Assembly (NCBI GenBank): GCA_945892775.1
Contig: CAMDDP010000021.1
Location: 1 to 52,794 of the forward strand
DNA length: 52,794 nt
Source: Chitinophaga pinensis
GTDB taxonomy: Bacteria > Bacteroidota > Bacteroidia > Chitinophagales > UBA10324
Direction of reading: 5' to 3'
Positions 1-7,881 of this stretch are shown in pieces. The notes beneath the pieces were generated by a model. That model ran no database searches, was not told where the DNA came from, and saw nothing but the letters and a program-made list of their open reading frames with translations. Each line of letters begins with the position of its first letter. The first letter of the stretch is position 1. The position numbers and the translations under genes were made by a program.

Positions 1-437
1 CCCATTTCTTTTACCTCCACAACTTTGCATTCCATTTGTACGGGAGATTCTTTAACGCGAAATGGTTTTACGATTTCAGATGCAATGGGTGTGAATCCTG
101 ATTTTTCAAATTCATTAACTCCCTTCGGAAATTCAGCGCTCGACAGTGACATTTGATGCACCATATCGAAGTTCACCACATTAATGACCACTTCTTTTAC
201 ATCATAAACATTTTCTAAAGAGTGCTTGATAGAATTGTCACGCACTCTTCGCGCAGGTGAAAAAACAAGTGTGGCAGGATTGGCGCCAAATGCATTGAAG
301 AAACTAAAAGGTGATAAATTGGGAACTCCGTTTTTATCAATTGTACTTGCAAATGCTATGGGGCGCGGTGCAATACTTCCCAACATAAATGCATGAAGTT
401 TTGCTGTTGTAATTTCTTTGGGATCAATTCGCAACAT
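1..437 (-). CDS. flavin reductase-like FMN-binding domain protein (partial, 3' end off the window)
   Basis: An open frame of 145 codons runs from an ATG at 437 off the left edge. The N-terminus (MLRIDPKEI, then GSIAPRPIAFASTID, LSPFSFFNAFGANPATLVFSP) has the conserved pattern of the flavin reductase-like/DIM6-NTAB FMN-binding barrel, whose members bind FMN and reduce flavin or act on small aromatic-pathway substrates. The start lies 14 nt inside the end of the upstream fumarylacetoacetase-family gene, so the two are translationally coupled. In Bacteroidota this pair is often found with homogentisate-pathway genes, so a role in tyrosine breakdown is inferred, not shown. The C-terminus is not visible. 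Confidence 0.8.
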   Translation of the reverse strand, partial: MLRIDPKEITTAKLHAFMLGSIAPRPIAFASTIDKNGVPNLSPFSFFNAFGANPATLVFSPARRVRDNSIKHSLENVYDVKEVVINVVNFDMVHQMSLSSAEFPKGVNEFEKSGFTPIASEIVKPFRVKESPVQMECKVVEVKEM

Positions 438-1455
438 CAGTATTAATTTTCTTTTTAGCTAAAATTGAAAAATCAGAATCCATTTTCACAACTGTATTTG
501 AAATTTTTCCGAGTCCTGTAATTTCCATCTCTACTACATCACCATCCTGTAACCATTGCTCCTGATAATTCGGATCATTGAGTTTCCCTGTTCCATTCAA
601 TTCAAGAAAACATCCTGTGCCAACGGTTCCGCTACCAATTACATCGCCGGGATGAATGTCTACTCCATATGCACAGCGCTCTAATATTTCAGCGTAAGTC
701 CAATCCATATCACCCATATTTCCCTGAGAAACCAACTTCCCATTTACCCAACATTTCATATCGAGGCTAAAATTATTACCGACATGATTTGGCTTTGCGG
801 GAATTTTATATTGTTCCAATTCATCAGCAGTCACGAGCATGGGACCAATCACGGTGCAAAAATCTTTTCCCTTTGCAGGACCGAGATTTAACAGCATTTC
901 TTCCATCTGCAAAGTGCGAGCGCTGATGTCGTTCATGATCATGTAACCGCCGATATAACTATCCGCTTCTTCAGCAGTAATATTTCTTCCCTGTTTGCAA
1001 ACCACAATTGCTGACTCCAATTCGAAATCTAATTTCTTAAAATGATCAGGCATGCAAATAATATCTCCGCCACCCTGAATCGCCTGATGATTGGTGAAAT
1101 AAAAAATTGGATACTGATCAAATTCAGGAATCATTTCCACTTTTCTGTTACGGCGGGCCGCTGCAACATGCTGACGAAATGCATATCCATCGCGGCAAGA
1201 AGCAGGATGAGGAACAGGAGCCATAATAGTTAAATCGGCAAGTTGTTTTGGCTTAGCTGATTTTACTTTTCCGTCTATTATGCGCTGATTGAATTCTTTA
1301 GCCAAGTCAATCACATCTTCCCATGCATATAAAAAGAGTTGCATGTTATCAGGAAATTGCCAGTCGAGGTCGCGCATATCATACACCAGATCGTTGTATA
1401 ACATTCCAAGGCGATCTTGTTCTTCAGTTGGACTCCAGTAGGAAACGAGTTTCAT
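424..1455 (-). CDS. fumarylacetoacetate hydrolase (FAH) family protein
   Basis: 343 aa. The family cleaves C-C bonds of acylpyruvates such as fumarylacetoacetate, the last step of tyrosine/homogentisate catabolism, using a divalent metal. The metal-site pattern is visible: FELESAIVV (acidic pair) near residue 145, the Asp of MNDISAR near 175, and the late family block GDVIGSGTVGTGC near 275. Length fits the Bacteroidota FAH type. The start codon ATG at 1455 is preceded by a good -7 box (TATATTTGC), so the gene probably starts its own transcript with the flavin-reductase-like gene. True fumarylacetoacetase versus another acylpyruvase cannot be separated from sequence alone. Confidence 0.87.
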   Translation of the reverse strand: MKLVSYWSPTEEQDRLGMLYNDLVYDMRDLDWQFPDNMQLFLYAWEDVIDLAKEFNQRIIDGKVKSAKPKQLADLTIMAPVPHPASCRDGYAFRQHVAAARRNRKVEMIPEFDQYPIFYFTNHQAIQGGGDIICMPDHFKKLDFELESAIVVCKQGRNITAEEADSYIGGYMIMNDISARTLQMEEMLLNLGPAKGKDFCTVIGPMLVTADELEQYKIPAKPNHVGNNFSLDMKCWVNGKLVSQGNMGDMDWTYAEILERCAYGVDIHPGDVIGSGTVGTGCFLELNGTGKLNDPNYQEQWLQDGDVVEMEITGLGKISNTVVKMDSDFSILAKKKINTDVAN

Positions 1456-1479
1456 TAGTTGTGTTTTGTATTTATGGAG

Positions 1480-1488
1480 GCAAATATA
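1480..1488 (-). promoter_or_regulatory. -7 promoter box (TATATTTGC) for the FAH-family gene
   Basis: Perfect match to the Bacteroidota -7 consensus TAnnTTTG(C), about 25 nt upstream of the ATG at 1455. No clear -33 TTG is seen at 19-21 nt spacing. Confidence 0.5.
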
Positions 1489-1491
1489 ATC

Positions 1492-1833
1492 TCACAACAA
1501 CAGGTCTTTATCCCGGTCGTTGTTTGGGTTGCTTTTATAATTTATCCGTGAATGGTATTTCTGAATTTGTCTTTCAATCACCAGGCCAGCTAAAACTTCC
1601 GCAGGTTTATCCGGATGCTCAGCTAACAGTTGATTAGCACGGCTTTCACTTACATCCACGCGATACAGCACCCACAAAAGTTTTTCGAAGTCGTGGTGTA
1701 ACAGGTCTTCGATTTTATCTTTTAGTGCTTCCCGGAATTTTTCGAAATCGCCTATGGATAATTCAGGCAGGTTAAAATTTCTACTGATGATTTGTTGTGC
1801 CTGTGTTTTTACTTCATCGTTTGAAATTTCCAT
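1492..1833 (-). CDS. small conserved-looking protein of unknown function
   Basis: 113 aa, acidic and helical in composition (ISNDEVKTQAQQII, GDFEKFREALKDKIEDLL, then a charged C-terminus). I do not recognise a named domain. It has no signal peptide or membrane segment, so it should be cytoplasmic. The start overlaps the end of the upstream T9SS cargo gene by 20 nt, which supports it as a real, coupled gene. The segment VLYRVDVSESRANQLLAEHPDKPAE suggests a small helical fold, but no function can be assigned. Confidence 0.6.
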   Translation of the reverse strand: MEISNDEVKTQAQQIISRNFNLPELSIGDFEKFREALKDKIEDLLHHDFEKLLWVLYRVDVSESRANQLLAEHPDKPAEVLAGLVIERQIQKYHSRINYKSNPNNDRDKDLLL

Positions 1834-3010
1834 AACTGAATTTTAACTGTAGTTTTTCAAATACAAACGAAGAAGCTTTTTCCGCATCTGTTATTTGTAA
1901 AAAATAAAATCCTTCATGCAGTGAAGAAATATTTAATTGATTTTGTTTAAAATTAAAATCTGCAATTAATAAATCGCCGATTGAATTATAGAGTGCGATT
2001 TTTTCTTTTCCGTTTAATCCATTGATGAATAAAATATCTTCAGTTGGATTCGGATAAATTTTTATTGCTTGATCAATTGAAATTTCTGATGAATAATTCA
2101 TGAGAAAATTCTTTCTGAGCGCCATTCCATTCTGTCCGCAAGCATAAAAAGAAAGACCATCAAAGTCAATCTCCTCAATTAAATCAGTGGAAGTATAATC
2201 CAACGACCAGAAAAGTCCACCGGAAGAAGTTTTACGGATTTCATTTTGCAGATTTCCGGTAACCAGACAACCATTTTGTTCATCAGAAAAAACAATATCA
2301 GCAATCGAAAATCCGAGATCGGAAACTAAACTCCATGAATTTCCCTGATCAACTGTTTTAAATAATTTTCCATCCGCCGATGATACGAATCCGATACTGT
2401 CATTTATAAAACTCATGCCTGATAAATAATAATTAGAGTTGTAAAGAATTGTATCTGAAATAAAACTCATTCCATAATCTGTACTTTTATAAAATGATTT
2501 ATGATAGGTCGTAACAAATACTGAATCATTCAATGAACTGATTTTATGTGGCACAATTGGCAGCACAGTAGAAGTTGACCATGAAAGCCCTCCATCATCA
2601 CTTCGGTGAACACCGCTTAAACTTCCATACAACCCGATTTGCTTATTGCTGAAACATATTGCATCAATCAAACAAGTGCACCCACCTGTTACCCCCCAAT
2701 TATTACCCCCATTTGTTGATCGGATAATATTTCCACTTCCGGTTGAAGCAAATCCGGTGTCAGCGTCCAAAAAAAATCCTGCCATGTAACTGGCTGTTCC
2801 GTTATTCAAGGTAGTGAAACTATTTCCATCGTTAAAACTCTTGAGCAGTATCCCGTTATCTCCATATATGAAAATTGTATCGGGACCAAGACATTGCAAT
2901 TCCTGTAAATCAAGAGTTGTATTTGTTGTGAGGATTTGCCAGCCAGTTTGTGCGGATAAAAAATTTGCAGTGCTGATAAAAATAATTGTGGTGAGAAAAA
3001 ATTTCTTCAT
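1814..3010 (-). CDS. secreted Asp-box (Ycf48/BNR-like) repeat protein with T9SS type A sorting domain
   Basis: 398 aa. A signal peptide is clear at residues 1-20 (KKFFLTTIIFISTANFLSAQ). Several Asp-box repeats of the S-x-D/N-x-G-x-x-W type follow: STNGGNNWG, RSDDGGLSWS, KTVDQGNSWS, KTSSGGLFWS. These predict a beta-propeller like Ycf48 or sialidase-like photosystem-assembly-type proteins, but no catalytic residues are recognisable. The last ~80 residues hold a T9SS type A C-terminal domain beginning IKIYPNPTEDILFINGL, so the protein should be exported through the Por system and anchored or released at the cell surface. After the usual end (GFYFLQITDAEKASSFVFEKL) there is a short basic tail (QLKFSYGNFKR) that is longer than normal for this domain. 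Ligand unknown. Confidence 0.85.
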   Translation of the reverse strand: MKKFFLTTIIFISTANFLSAQTGWQILTTNTTLDLQELQCLGPDTIFIYGDNGILLKSFNDGNSFTTLNNGTASYMAGFFLDADTGFASTGSGNIIRSTNGGNNWGVTGGCTCLIDAICFSNKQIGLYGSLSGVHRSDDGGLSWSTSTVLPIVPHKISSLNDSVFVTTYHKSFYKSTDYGMSFISDTILYNSNYYLSGMSFINDSIGFVSSADGKLFKTVDQGNSWSLVSDLGFSIADIVFSDEQNGCLVTGNLQNEIRKTSSGGLFWSLDYTSTDLIEEIDFDGLSFYACGQNGMALRKNFLMNYSSEISIDQAIKIYPNPTEDILFINGLNGKEKIALYNSIGDLLIADFNFKQNQLNISSLHEGFYFLQITDAEKASSFVFEKLQLKFSYGNFKR

Positions 3011-3059
3011 CGTTAAAAAAATTAAGTTCTAAAAATAATACTTACCGAACAAATTATTT

Positions 3060-3830
3060 TCATTTGAAATTTTCAATCACGCCAATTCCGAATAAAGCAA
3101 AATCATATTTCACGGGATCTTTTGCATCGAATTGTTTTAATGCTTCGGTTAATTCAACTGCTGTTTGCCAGTCAGTATTTTTTCTTTTGATGAGTCCTAG
3201 TTTTCTCGCCACTCTTTCTACATGCAAATCAACCGGACAAACAAGTTGCGATGGTTTTACCTTTTTCCAGATTCCGAAATCAACTCCGCAATTATCGCTC
3301 CGCACCATCCAACGCAGGTACATATTCAATCGCTTGCAGGAACTTTTTCTTGCAGGAGTTGAAATGTGCTTGCGAGTTCGGTTCGGTGAATCATCCAACG
3401 AAAAAAATAAATTGTGAAAACGAATCAATGCATTTTCAATATTTAATTCATTTTCCTTCGGCAAAAAAGCATCCTCCAATGAATTGTGTTTTGAATAATA
3501 GTGCTGCAGAAAATGAATGAAGTAAAGTGTATCAGTGAAATTAAATGTCCGGTGCTTGAATTGACTGAATTTTTTCAAATCACTTTCCTGATGATTCAGA
3601 ATAAAATCATGTGGCTGCATATCCATCAACTGCATTAACTCTTTACTCTTATTGATAATTGTTTTTCGTTGCCCCCAAGCAAACACAGCTGCAAACAATC
3701 CTGCAATTTCTATATCCTGTTTCTTGCTGAATAAATGCGGAATACATATCGGGTCGTGTCCAATAAATGAATTACGATTGTACTGACTGACTTTTTTGTT
3801 GAGGAAATTTTTCAGTTCAGGATTAGTCAT
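3060..3830 (-). CDS. TIGR02757 / DUF2400 family protein
   Basis: 256 aa. The sequence matches the conserved Bacteroidota DUF2400 family: YNRNSFIGHDPICIPHLF at the N-terminus, AGLFAAVFAWGQRKTIINKS near residue 45, FKHRTFNF in the middle, and RWMVRSDNCGVDFGIWKK followed by CPVDLHVERVARKLGL near the C-terminus. The last segment resembles helix-hairpin-helix DNA glycosylase-like proteins, so a nucleic-acid-related function is possible but undemonstrated. It is cytoplasmic and overlaps the end of hutH by 8 nt, suggesting one transcript. Confidence 0.85.
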   Translation of the reverse strand: MTNPELKNFLNKKVSQYNRNSFIGHDPICIPHLFSKKQDIEIAGLFAAVFAWGQRKTIINKSKELMQLMDMQPHDFILNHQESDLKKFSQFKHRTFNFTDTLYFIHFLQHYYSKHNSLEDAFLPKENELNIENALIRFHNLFFSLDDSPNRTRKHISTPARKSSCKRLNMYLRWMVRSDNCGVDFGIWKKVKPSQLVCPVDLHVERVARKLGLIKRKNTDWQTAVELTEALKQFDAKDPVKYDFALFGIGVIENFK

Positions 3831-5313
3831 GATATAAATTCATGAACTCCACTGTCTTCACAATATCATCATGCAACACTCTGTCTGCAGCATTGAATGA
3901 CACTGTTTTGCGATATTCAGCAATTAGCAATTCAATTTTATTGCTGCTCTTTTTGGGTTTGCGGAATTCGATCGCTTGTGCTGCAGTCAATAATTCGATG
4001 GCCAAAATGTTTTCGAGATTATTCAAAACACGATAACATTTGGTTGCAGCATTCGCACCCATACTTACATGGTCTTCTTGTCCGTTGCTGCTTACGATAC
4101 TGTCAACTGATGAAGGTGTGCAGAGCTGTTTGTTCTGACTGACGAGTGATGCAGCAGTGTATTGCGGAATCATCAAACCTGAATTTAATCCGGGATTGGA
4201 AACCAAAAATGCGGGAAGATTTCTTAGTCCGCTGATGAGTTGATAGGTTCTGCGTTCGGAAATACTTCCTAATTCTGATAATGCAATCGCTAAGAAATCG
4301 AGAGAGAGTGCGAGTGGTTGACCATGAAAATTGCCCCCACTTAAAATCATATCCTGTTCCGGAAAAATATTCGGATTGTCTGTAACAGAATTTATTTCGG
4401 TTGTCACCACTGATTCAACATGCGCAATTGCATCCTTCGAAGCGCCATGTACTTGTGGTATGCAACGAAAAGAATACGGGTCTTGTACCTGTTCTTTTTT
4501 GTGTGAAGCGATTTCACTTCCGTTCAACCAATTCAGAATATTTTTTGCGGTCTGAATTTGTCCGTTGTGCGGACGAACAATGTGCAGCAATGAATTGAAT
4601 GGTTCCAATTTCGAATCGAATGCATCAATGGAAACACATGAAATTAAATCTGCCCAGTGCGATAATCTTTTTATTTGCAACAACAAATGCACAGCATATG
4701 CGCTCATGAATTGTGTTCCGTTCAGCAGCGCTAATCCTTCCTTCGATTTTAATTTGAGTGGCTGCCATTTGAAGTGTGGAAGCAGTTCAGAAGAAGAAAA
4801 CCTTTTCCCTTCATAATACACTTCACCTAAACCGAGCAACGGCAAACTCAAATGTGCAAGCGGCGCTAAATCACCTGAAGCACCAAGTGAACCTTGTTCG
4901 TACACTACTGGAAAAATTCCAAGATTAAAAAAATCAATCAGTCGCCATATAGTTGTTAAATCAACACCTGAATTTCCGTAAGAGAGCGATTGAATTTTCA
5001 GCAACAACATCAGCTTAACAATTTCTTGCGGCACTTCAGCGCCCAATCCACATGCGTGCGACTTCACTAAATTCTCCTGCAACAGTTCAATCTGATCAGC
5101 GGAAATTTTCACATTGCACAACGAACCGAAACCTGTATTGATGCCATAGAAAAGCTCATCGTTGCTTTTTAATTTATTGTCGAGGTAATTTCTGCAGGCA
5201 ATAATTTTATCCCGCGACTCATCGCTGAGCTGCAATTTGTAATCGCCGGAAATTATTTCCTGAATTTTTTCTAAGGTTAATTTATCTGATGAAATAAGAT
5301 GAGTCGATACCAT
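3823..5313 (-). CDS. hutH: histidine ammonia-lyase
   Basis: 496 aa, full length for the family. It deaminates L-histidine to urocanate, the first step of histidine breakdown. The Ala-Ser-Gly triad that cyclises to the MIO electrophile is at residues 145-147 (GSLGASGDLAPLAHL), and the catalytic Tyr loop YGINTGFG is at 56-63. The selectivity position reads Ser-His (NLVKSHACG, residues 81-89), the histidine-lyase type rather than the tyrosine or phenylalanine type. No hutU, hutI or hutG lies in the window. The gene begins only 5 nt after hisS and overlaps the DUF2400 gene, so it is embedded in an otherwise unrelated operon. Confidence 0.95.
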   Translation of the reverse strand: MVSTHLISSDKLTLEKIQEIISGDYKLQLSDESRDKIIACRNYLDNKLKSNDELFYGINTGFGSLCNVKISADQIELLQENLVKSHACGLGAEVPQEIVKLMLLLKIQSLSYGNSGVDLTTIWRLIDFFNLGIFPVVYEQGSLGASGDLAPLAHLSLPLLGLGEVYYEGKRFSSSELLPHFKWQPLKLKSKEGLALLNGTQFMSAYAVHLLLQIKRLSHWADLISCVSIDAFDSKLEPFNSLLHIVRPHNGQIQTAKNILNWLNGSEIASHKKEQVQDPYSFRCIPQVHGASKDAIAHVESVVTTEINSVTDNPNIFPEQDMILSGGNFHGQPLALSLDFLAIALSELGSISERRTYQLISGLRNLPAFLVSNPGLNSGLMIPQYTAASLVSQNKQLCTPSSVDSIVSSNGQEDHVSMGANAATKCYRVLNNLENILAIELLTAAQAIEFRKPKKSSNKIELLIAEYRKTVSFNAADRVLHDDIVKTVEFMNLYHD

Positions 5314-5318
5314 GTAAT

Positions 5319-6701
5319 TTATTTTTTCAATTCTGAAATTATTTCATCACTACTCAACAATCTCTGTTCACCGCTGTTCATGTTTTTGAAGGCAAGTTTT
5401 CCTGATTTCATTTCTTCGTCGCCAATGACAATCACGAATGGAATTTTTTTATCGTTAGCATACTTCATTTGCTTTTTCAGTTTTTCTGCTGATGGATAAA
5501 GCTCTGTTGAAATATTTTCGTTTCTGAATTGCTGAGCCAATGGCAAAGCAAACTCAATTCCCTTTTCATCGAAACAAACAAACAACACTTGGGTGGTCTT
5601 TAGTGATTCTTCAGGAAACAGTTTTAATTCTTCCAGTACATCATACATTCTGTCGGCGCCGAAAGAAATTCCTACACCACTTACTCCATCCAACCCAAAC
5701 ATGCTGGTCAGATTATCATAGCGACCGCCGCCGCCCAAACTTCCCATTTGCACTGTTACTGGTTTCACTTCAATAATGGCGCCTGTGTAATAATTCAAAC
5801 CACGCGCGAGTGTGAAATCAATTTTTATTTCTGAGTTGGTCGTTCCGCTGAGCGATAAATAATTCAGCACATTTTTTAATTCCTGTATTCCCAATTTCCC
5901 AATTTCCGAATCCCCCATCAGCACTCCCGCCTTTTCTAATTTTTCTATTTCAATTCCGGTCAAGGAGAAAAACCTTTCGAGCACCTGCATCTGACTTTCG
6001 CTTATGCCTTTATTGTGTAAATCCTGCCGTACTCCCTGCAAACCGACTTTATCAAATTTATCAATTGCGATGGTGATATCCATAAATTTATCAGTTGCAT
6101 TCATCGCCTCAGCAATACCAGAAAGTATCTTCCTGTTATTGAGGTGAATGGCAACCGGCAATTTTAATTTCGAAAAAACTTCATCATAAATTCTAACCAA
6201 CTCCATTTCAAAAATTAATGAATCACTTCCAATCACATCGGCATCGCACTGCCAGAACTCGCGGTATCTACCTTTCTGCGGTCGGTCGGCTCGCCAAACG
6301 GGTTGCATCTGGTAGCGGCGAAAAGGAAATGTGATTTCATTCTGATGCATCACTACATATCGCGCGAAGGGAACAGTCAAATCATAACGCAATGCACGCT
6401 CCGAAATATTTTCTGAATTGAAAGATTGCTCGAGCATTTTATCAAAATCACTTTTGATTTTCTCTTTGTCTTTCGAATCGTGTAATCTTGAATTCAGAAT
6501 TTTAAATAACAATTGATCGCCTTCATCTCCATATTTTCCTGTAAGAGTTGAAAGATTTTCAAATGATGGAGTTTCAATTGGCTGGTAACAGTACTTATCA
6601 AAAACTGTTTTGATGGCTTCAAAAATATAACGCCGCTTCGCAACCGTTTCAGGGTTGAAATCTCTGGTGCCGCTTGGAATAGATGGTTTTTGTTTTGCCA
6701 T
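5319..6701 (-). CDS. hisS: histidyl-tRNA synthetase
   Basis: 460 aa class II aminoacyl-tRNA synthetase that charges tRNA-His. The N-terminus IPSGTRDFNPE, motif 2 region (LRYDLTVPFARYV, then YQMQPVWRADRPQKGRYREF), the histidine-A motif LARGLNYYTGAIIEV and motif 3 (GVGISFGADRMYDVL) are all present, followed by the C-terminal anticodon-binding domain (residues ~365-460). Start at the ATG at 6701 is preferred: an in-frame alternative is absent and a -7-like box lies just 6 nt upstream. It is followed at 5 nt by hutH. Confidence 0.97.
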   Translation of the reverse strand: MAKQKPSIPSGTRDFNPETVAKRRYIFEAIKTVFDKYCYQPIETPSFENLSTLTGKYGDEGDQLLFKILNSRLHDSKDKEKIKSDFDKMLEQSFNSENISERALRYDLTVPFARYVVMHQNEITFPFRRYQMQPVWRADRPQKGRYREFWQCDADVIGSDSLIFEMELVRIYDEVFSKLKLPVAIHLNNRKILSGIAEAMNATDKFMDITIAIDKFDKVGLQGVRQDLHNKGISESQMQVLERFFSLTGIEIEKLEKAGVLMGDSEIGKLGIQELKNVLNYLSLSGTTNSEIKIDFTLARGLNYYTGAIIEVKPVTVQMGSLGGGGRYDNLTSMFGLDGVSGVGISFGADRMYDVLEELKLFPEESLKTTQVLFVCFDEKGIEFALPLAQQFRNENISTELYPSAEKLKKQMKYANDKKIPFVIVIGDEEMKSGKLAFKNMNSGEQRLLSSDEIISELKK

Positions 6702-6707
6702 GTCGGG

Positions 6708-6716
6708 GCGAATATA
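6708..6716 (-). promoter_or_regulatory. -7-like box (TATATTCGC) six nt before hisS
   Basis: Matches TAnnTTTGC with one mismatch. It is so close to the hisS ATG (6701) that the transcript would have almost no leader. A CAAA (TTTG on the minus strand) lies 23 nt further up at 6740-6743. Confidence 0.35.
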
Positions 6717-6810
6717 ATTAGTTGGTAGCTTGAAAAAGGCAAATTGGTTTATATGTAATCATTTACAAATACCCTGTCAAGGAAAAAAGGAACCGAACAC
6801 CTAAAACCTC

Positions 6811-7041
6811 CTAACACAATTTATCAATAGCCGCAGCTAGCATTCTGTCTTTCTCGGTTACAATATCACCCATTGAATGAGTGCTAAGTTTCATCACCAC
6901 TTTATTGTAAACATTTGCCCACTCGGGGTGGTGGTCCATTTTTTCAGCAATCAGTGCAACCCTTGTCATGAAGGCGAATGCCTCTGAAAAATCTTTGAAC
7001 TGAAATATTCGATGTAATGCATTTTCTTTTTCTTCCCACAT
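6811..7041 (-). CDS. 4a-hydroxytetrahydrobiopterin dehydratase (pterin carbinolamine dehydratase)
   Basis: 76 aa. The family dehydrates 4a-hydroxytetrahydrobiopterin during recycling of the cofactor used by phenylalanine hydroxylase. The catalytic histidine segment is clear ([17 protein letters not shown], then [14 protein letters not shown]). It is shorter than the ~100 aa enzymes because the N-terminus starts directly at the first strand ([15 protein letters not shown]), which is usual for the short form seen in Bacteroidota. It starts one base after the IPExxxVDY gene ends, so the two are one transcript. With the FAH-family gene it hints at Phe/Tyr catabolism nearby. Confidence 0.88.
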   Translation of the reverse strand: MWEEKENALHRIFQFKDFSEAFAFMTRVALIAEKMDHHPEWANVYNKVVMKLSTHSMGDIVTEKDRMLAAAIDKLC

Positions 7042-7042
7042 A

Positions 7043-7480
7043 TTAATCGAAAATTAAATTGTCGCGTGATTTCAGCGTCGTTACATCTATTGGTTTCACA
7101 ACCTGCACTTCGGTTATTTCTTTAAGTTGTTTGAGTATATCGCTTTCTCCACCACGGCAATCACCTTTAACAATCAATAAGTAATCGGCAATTTTCAATT
7201 CTGGAATAAATAAATTTCCGTTGTATTTATTAGATAGCAAATGATATTCAAACTGCATGTTTTCGTCTATGTAAGATAAGCGACTGAAGTTGGCAATCAA
7301 ATTTTTCTTGGGATAATTTACAACAATATCATCCTCTCTTTTTAACTTTAAAAAAAATGATTTCTGTATCTGGTAGCTTAAATGATAATCACGTAAGGTT
7401 GTAGAAATAGCAAAAAGCTTAAAGTCATAATCAAATTCAAATTGTAAAACTTCCTTTCGCTTTCCTTTTGTGCCTTTCAT
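7043..7480 (-). CDS. IPExxxVDY family protein
   Basis: 145 aa cytoplasmic protein. It carries the family's naming motif as [16 protein letters not shown] near residue 100 (Val replaced by Ala), preceded by the usual beta-rich core ([25 protein letters not shown]). The family is confined largely to Bacteroidota, is often found near pyruvate kinase, rnc or acpP genes, and has no known biochemical role. Here it is divergent from acpP-fabF-rnc, which fits that synteny. A -7 box TATCTTTG ends 10 nt before its ATG. Confidence 0.85.
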   Translation of the reverse strand: MKGTKGKRKEVLQFEFDYDFKLFAISTTLRDYHLSYQIQKSFFLKLKREDDIVVNYPKKNLIANFSRLSYIDENMQFEYHLLSNKYNGNLFIPELKIADYLLIVKGDCRGGESDILKQLKEITEVQVVKPIDVTTLKSRDNLIFD

Positions 7481-7490
7481 GGTATTGGCT

Positions 7491-7498
7491 CAAAGATA
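7491..7498 (-). promoter_or_regulatory. -7 box (TATCTTTG) for the IPExxxVDY gene
   Basis: Perfect TAnnTTTG match, 10 nt upstream of the ATG at 7480, giving a very short predicted leader. No -33 TTG at the usual distance. Confidence 0.45.
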
Positions 7499-7559
7499 TT
7501 ATATAAAAAAAGAGACTTGGGGGTTCGAAATCAACGGAAATGTGTGTAAGTGTATCACG

Positions 7560-7592
7560 TTTGAAAATGAGACCGCAGTTGCTTTTATTTGC
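7560..7592 (+). promoter_or_regulatory. promoter of acpP-fabF-rnc
   Basis: A -33 TTTG at 7560-7563 is followed after 20 nt by TTTATTTGC (7584-7592), a near match to TAnnTTTGC. The spacing agrees with the Bacteroidota consensus. The predicted leader to the acpP ATG at 7627 is about 30 nt. Confidence 0.55.
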
Positions 7593-7626
7593 ACTCTTAA
7601 TTAAAACTAAAATTTAAAATTCAATT

Positions 7627-7866
7627 ATGTCAGACATTGCTGCAAGAGTAAAAAAGATTATCATCGACAAATTAGGAGTTGATGAAAGTGAAGTAACCAA
7701 CGAGGCAACATTTACTAACGACCTCGGAGCTGATTCACTAGATACAGTTGAACTCATTATGGAATTTGAAAAGGAGTTTAACATTTCTATTCCTGACGAA
7801 CAAGCTGAAACTATCACTTCAGTAGGTCAGGCGATCTCTTATGTGGAGCAAAATGTAGCTAAATAA
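7627..7866 (+). CDS. acpP: acyl carrier protein
   Basis: 79 aa acidic four-helix protein that carries growing acyl chains on phosphopantetheine during fatty acid synthesis. The attachment Ser is Ser37 in [12 protein letters not shown]. Length and sequence are typical. It is followed by fabF after 15 nt, the classic acpP-fabF-rnc gene order. Confidence 0.97.
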   Translation: MSDIAARVKKIIIDKLGVDESEVTNEATFTNDLGADSLDTVELIMEFEKEFNISIPDEQAETITSVGQAISYVEQNVAK

Positions 7867-7881
7867 TTTACTTACATTTTA

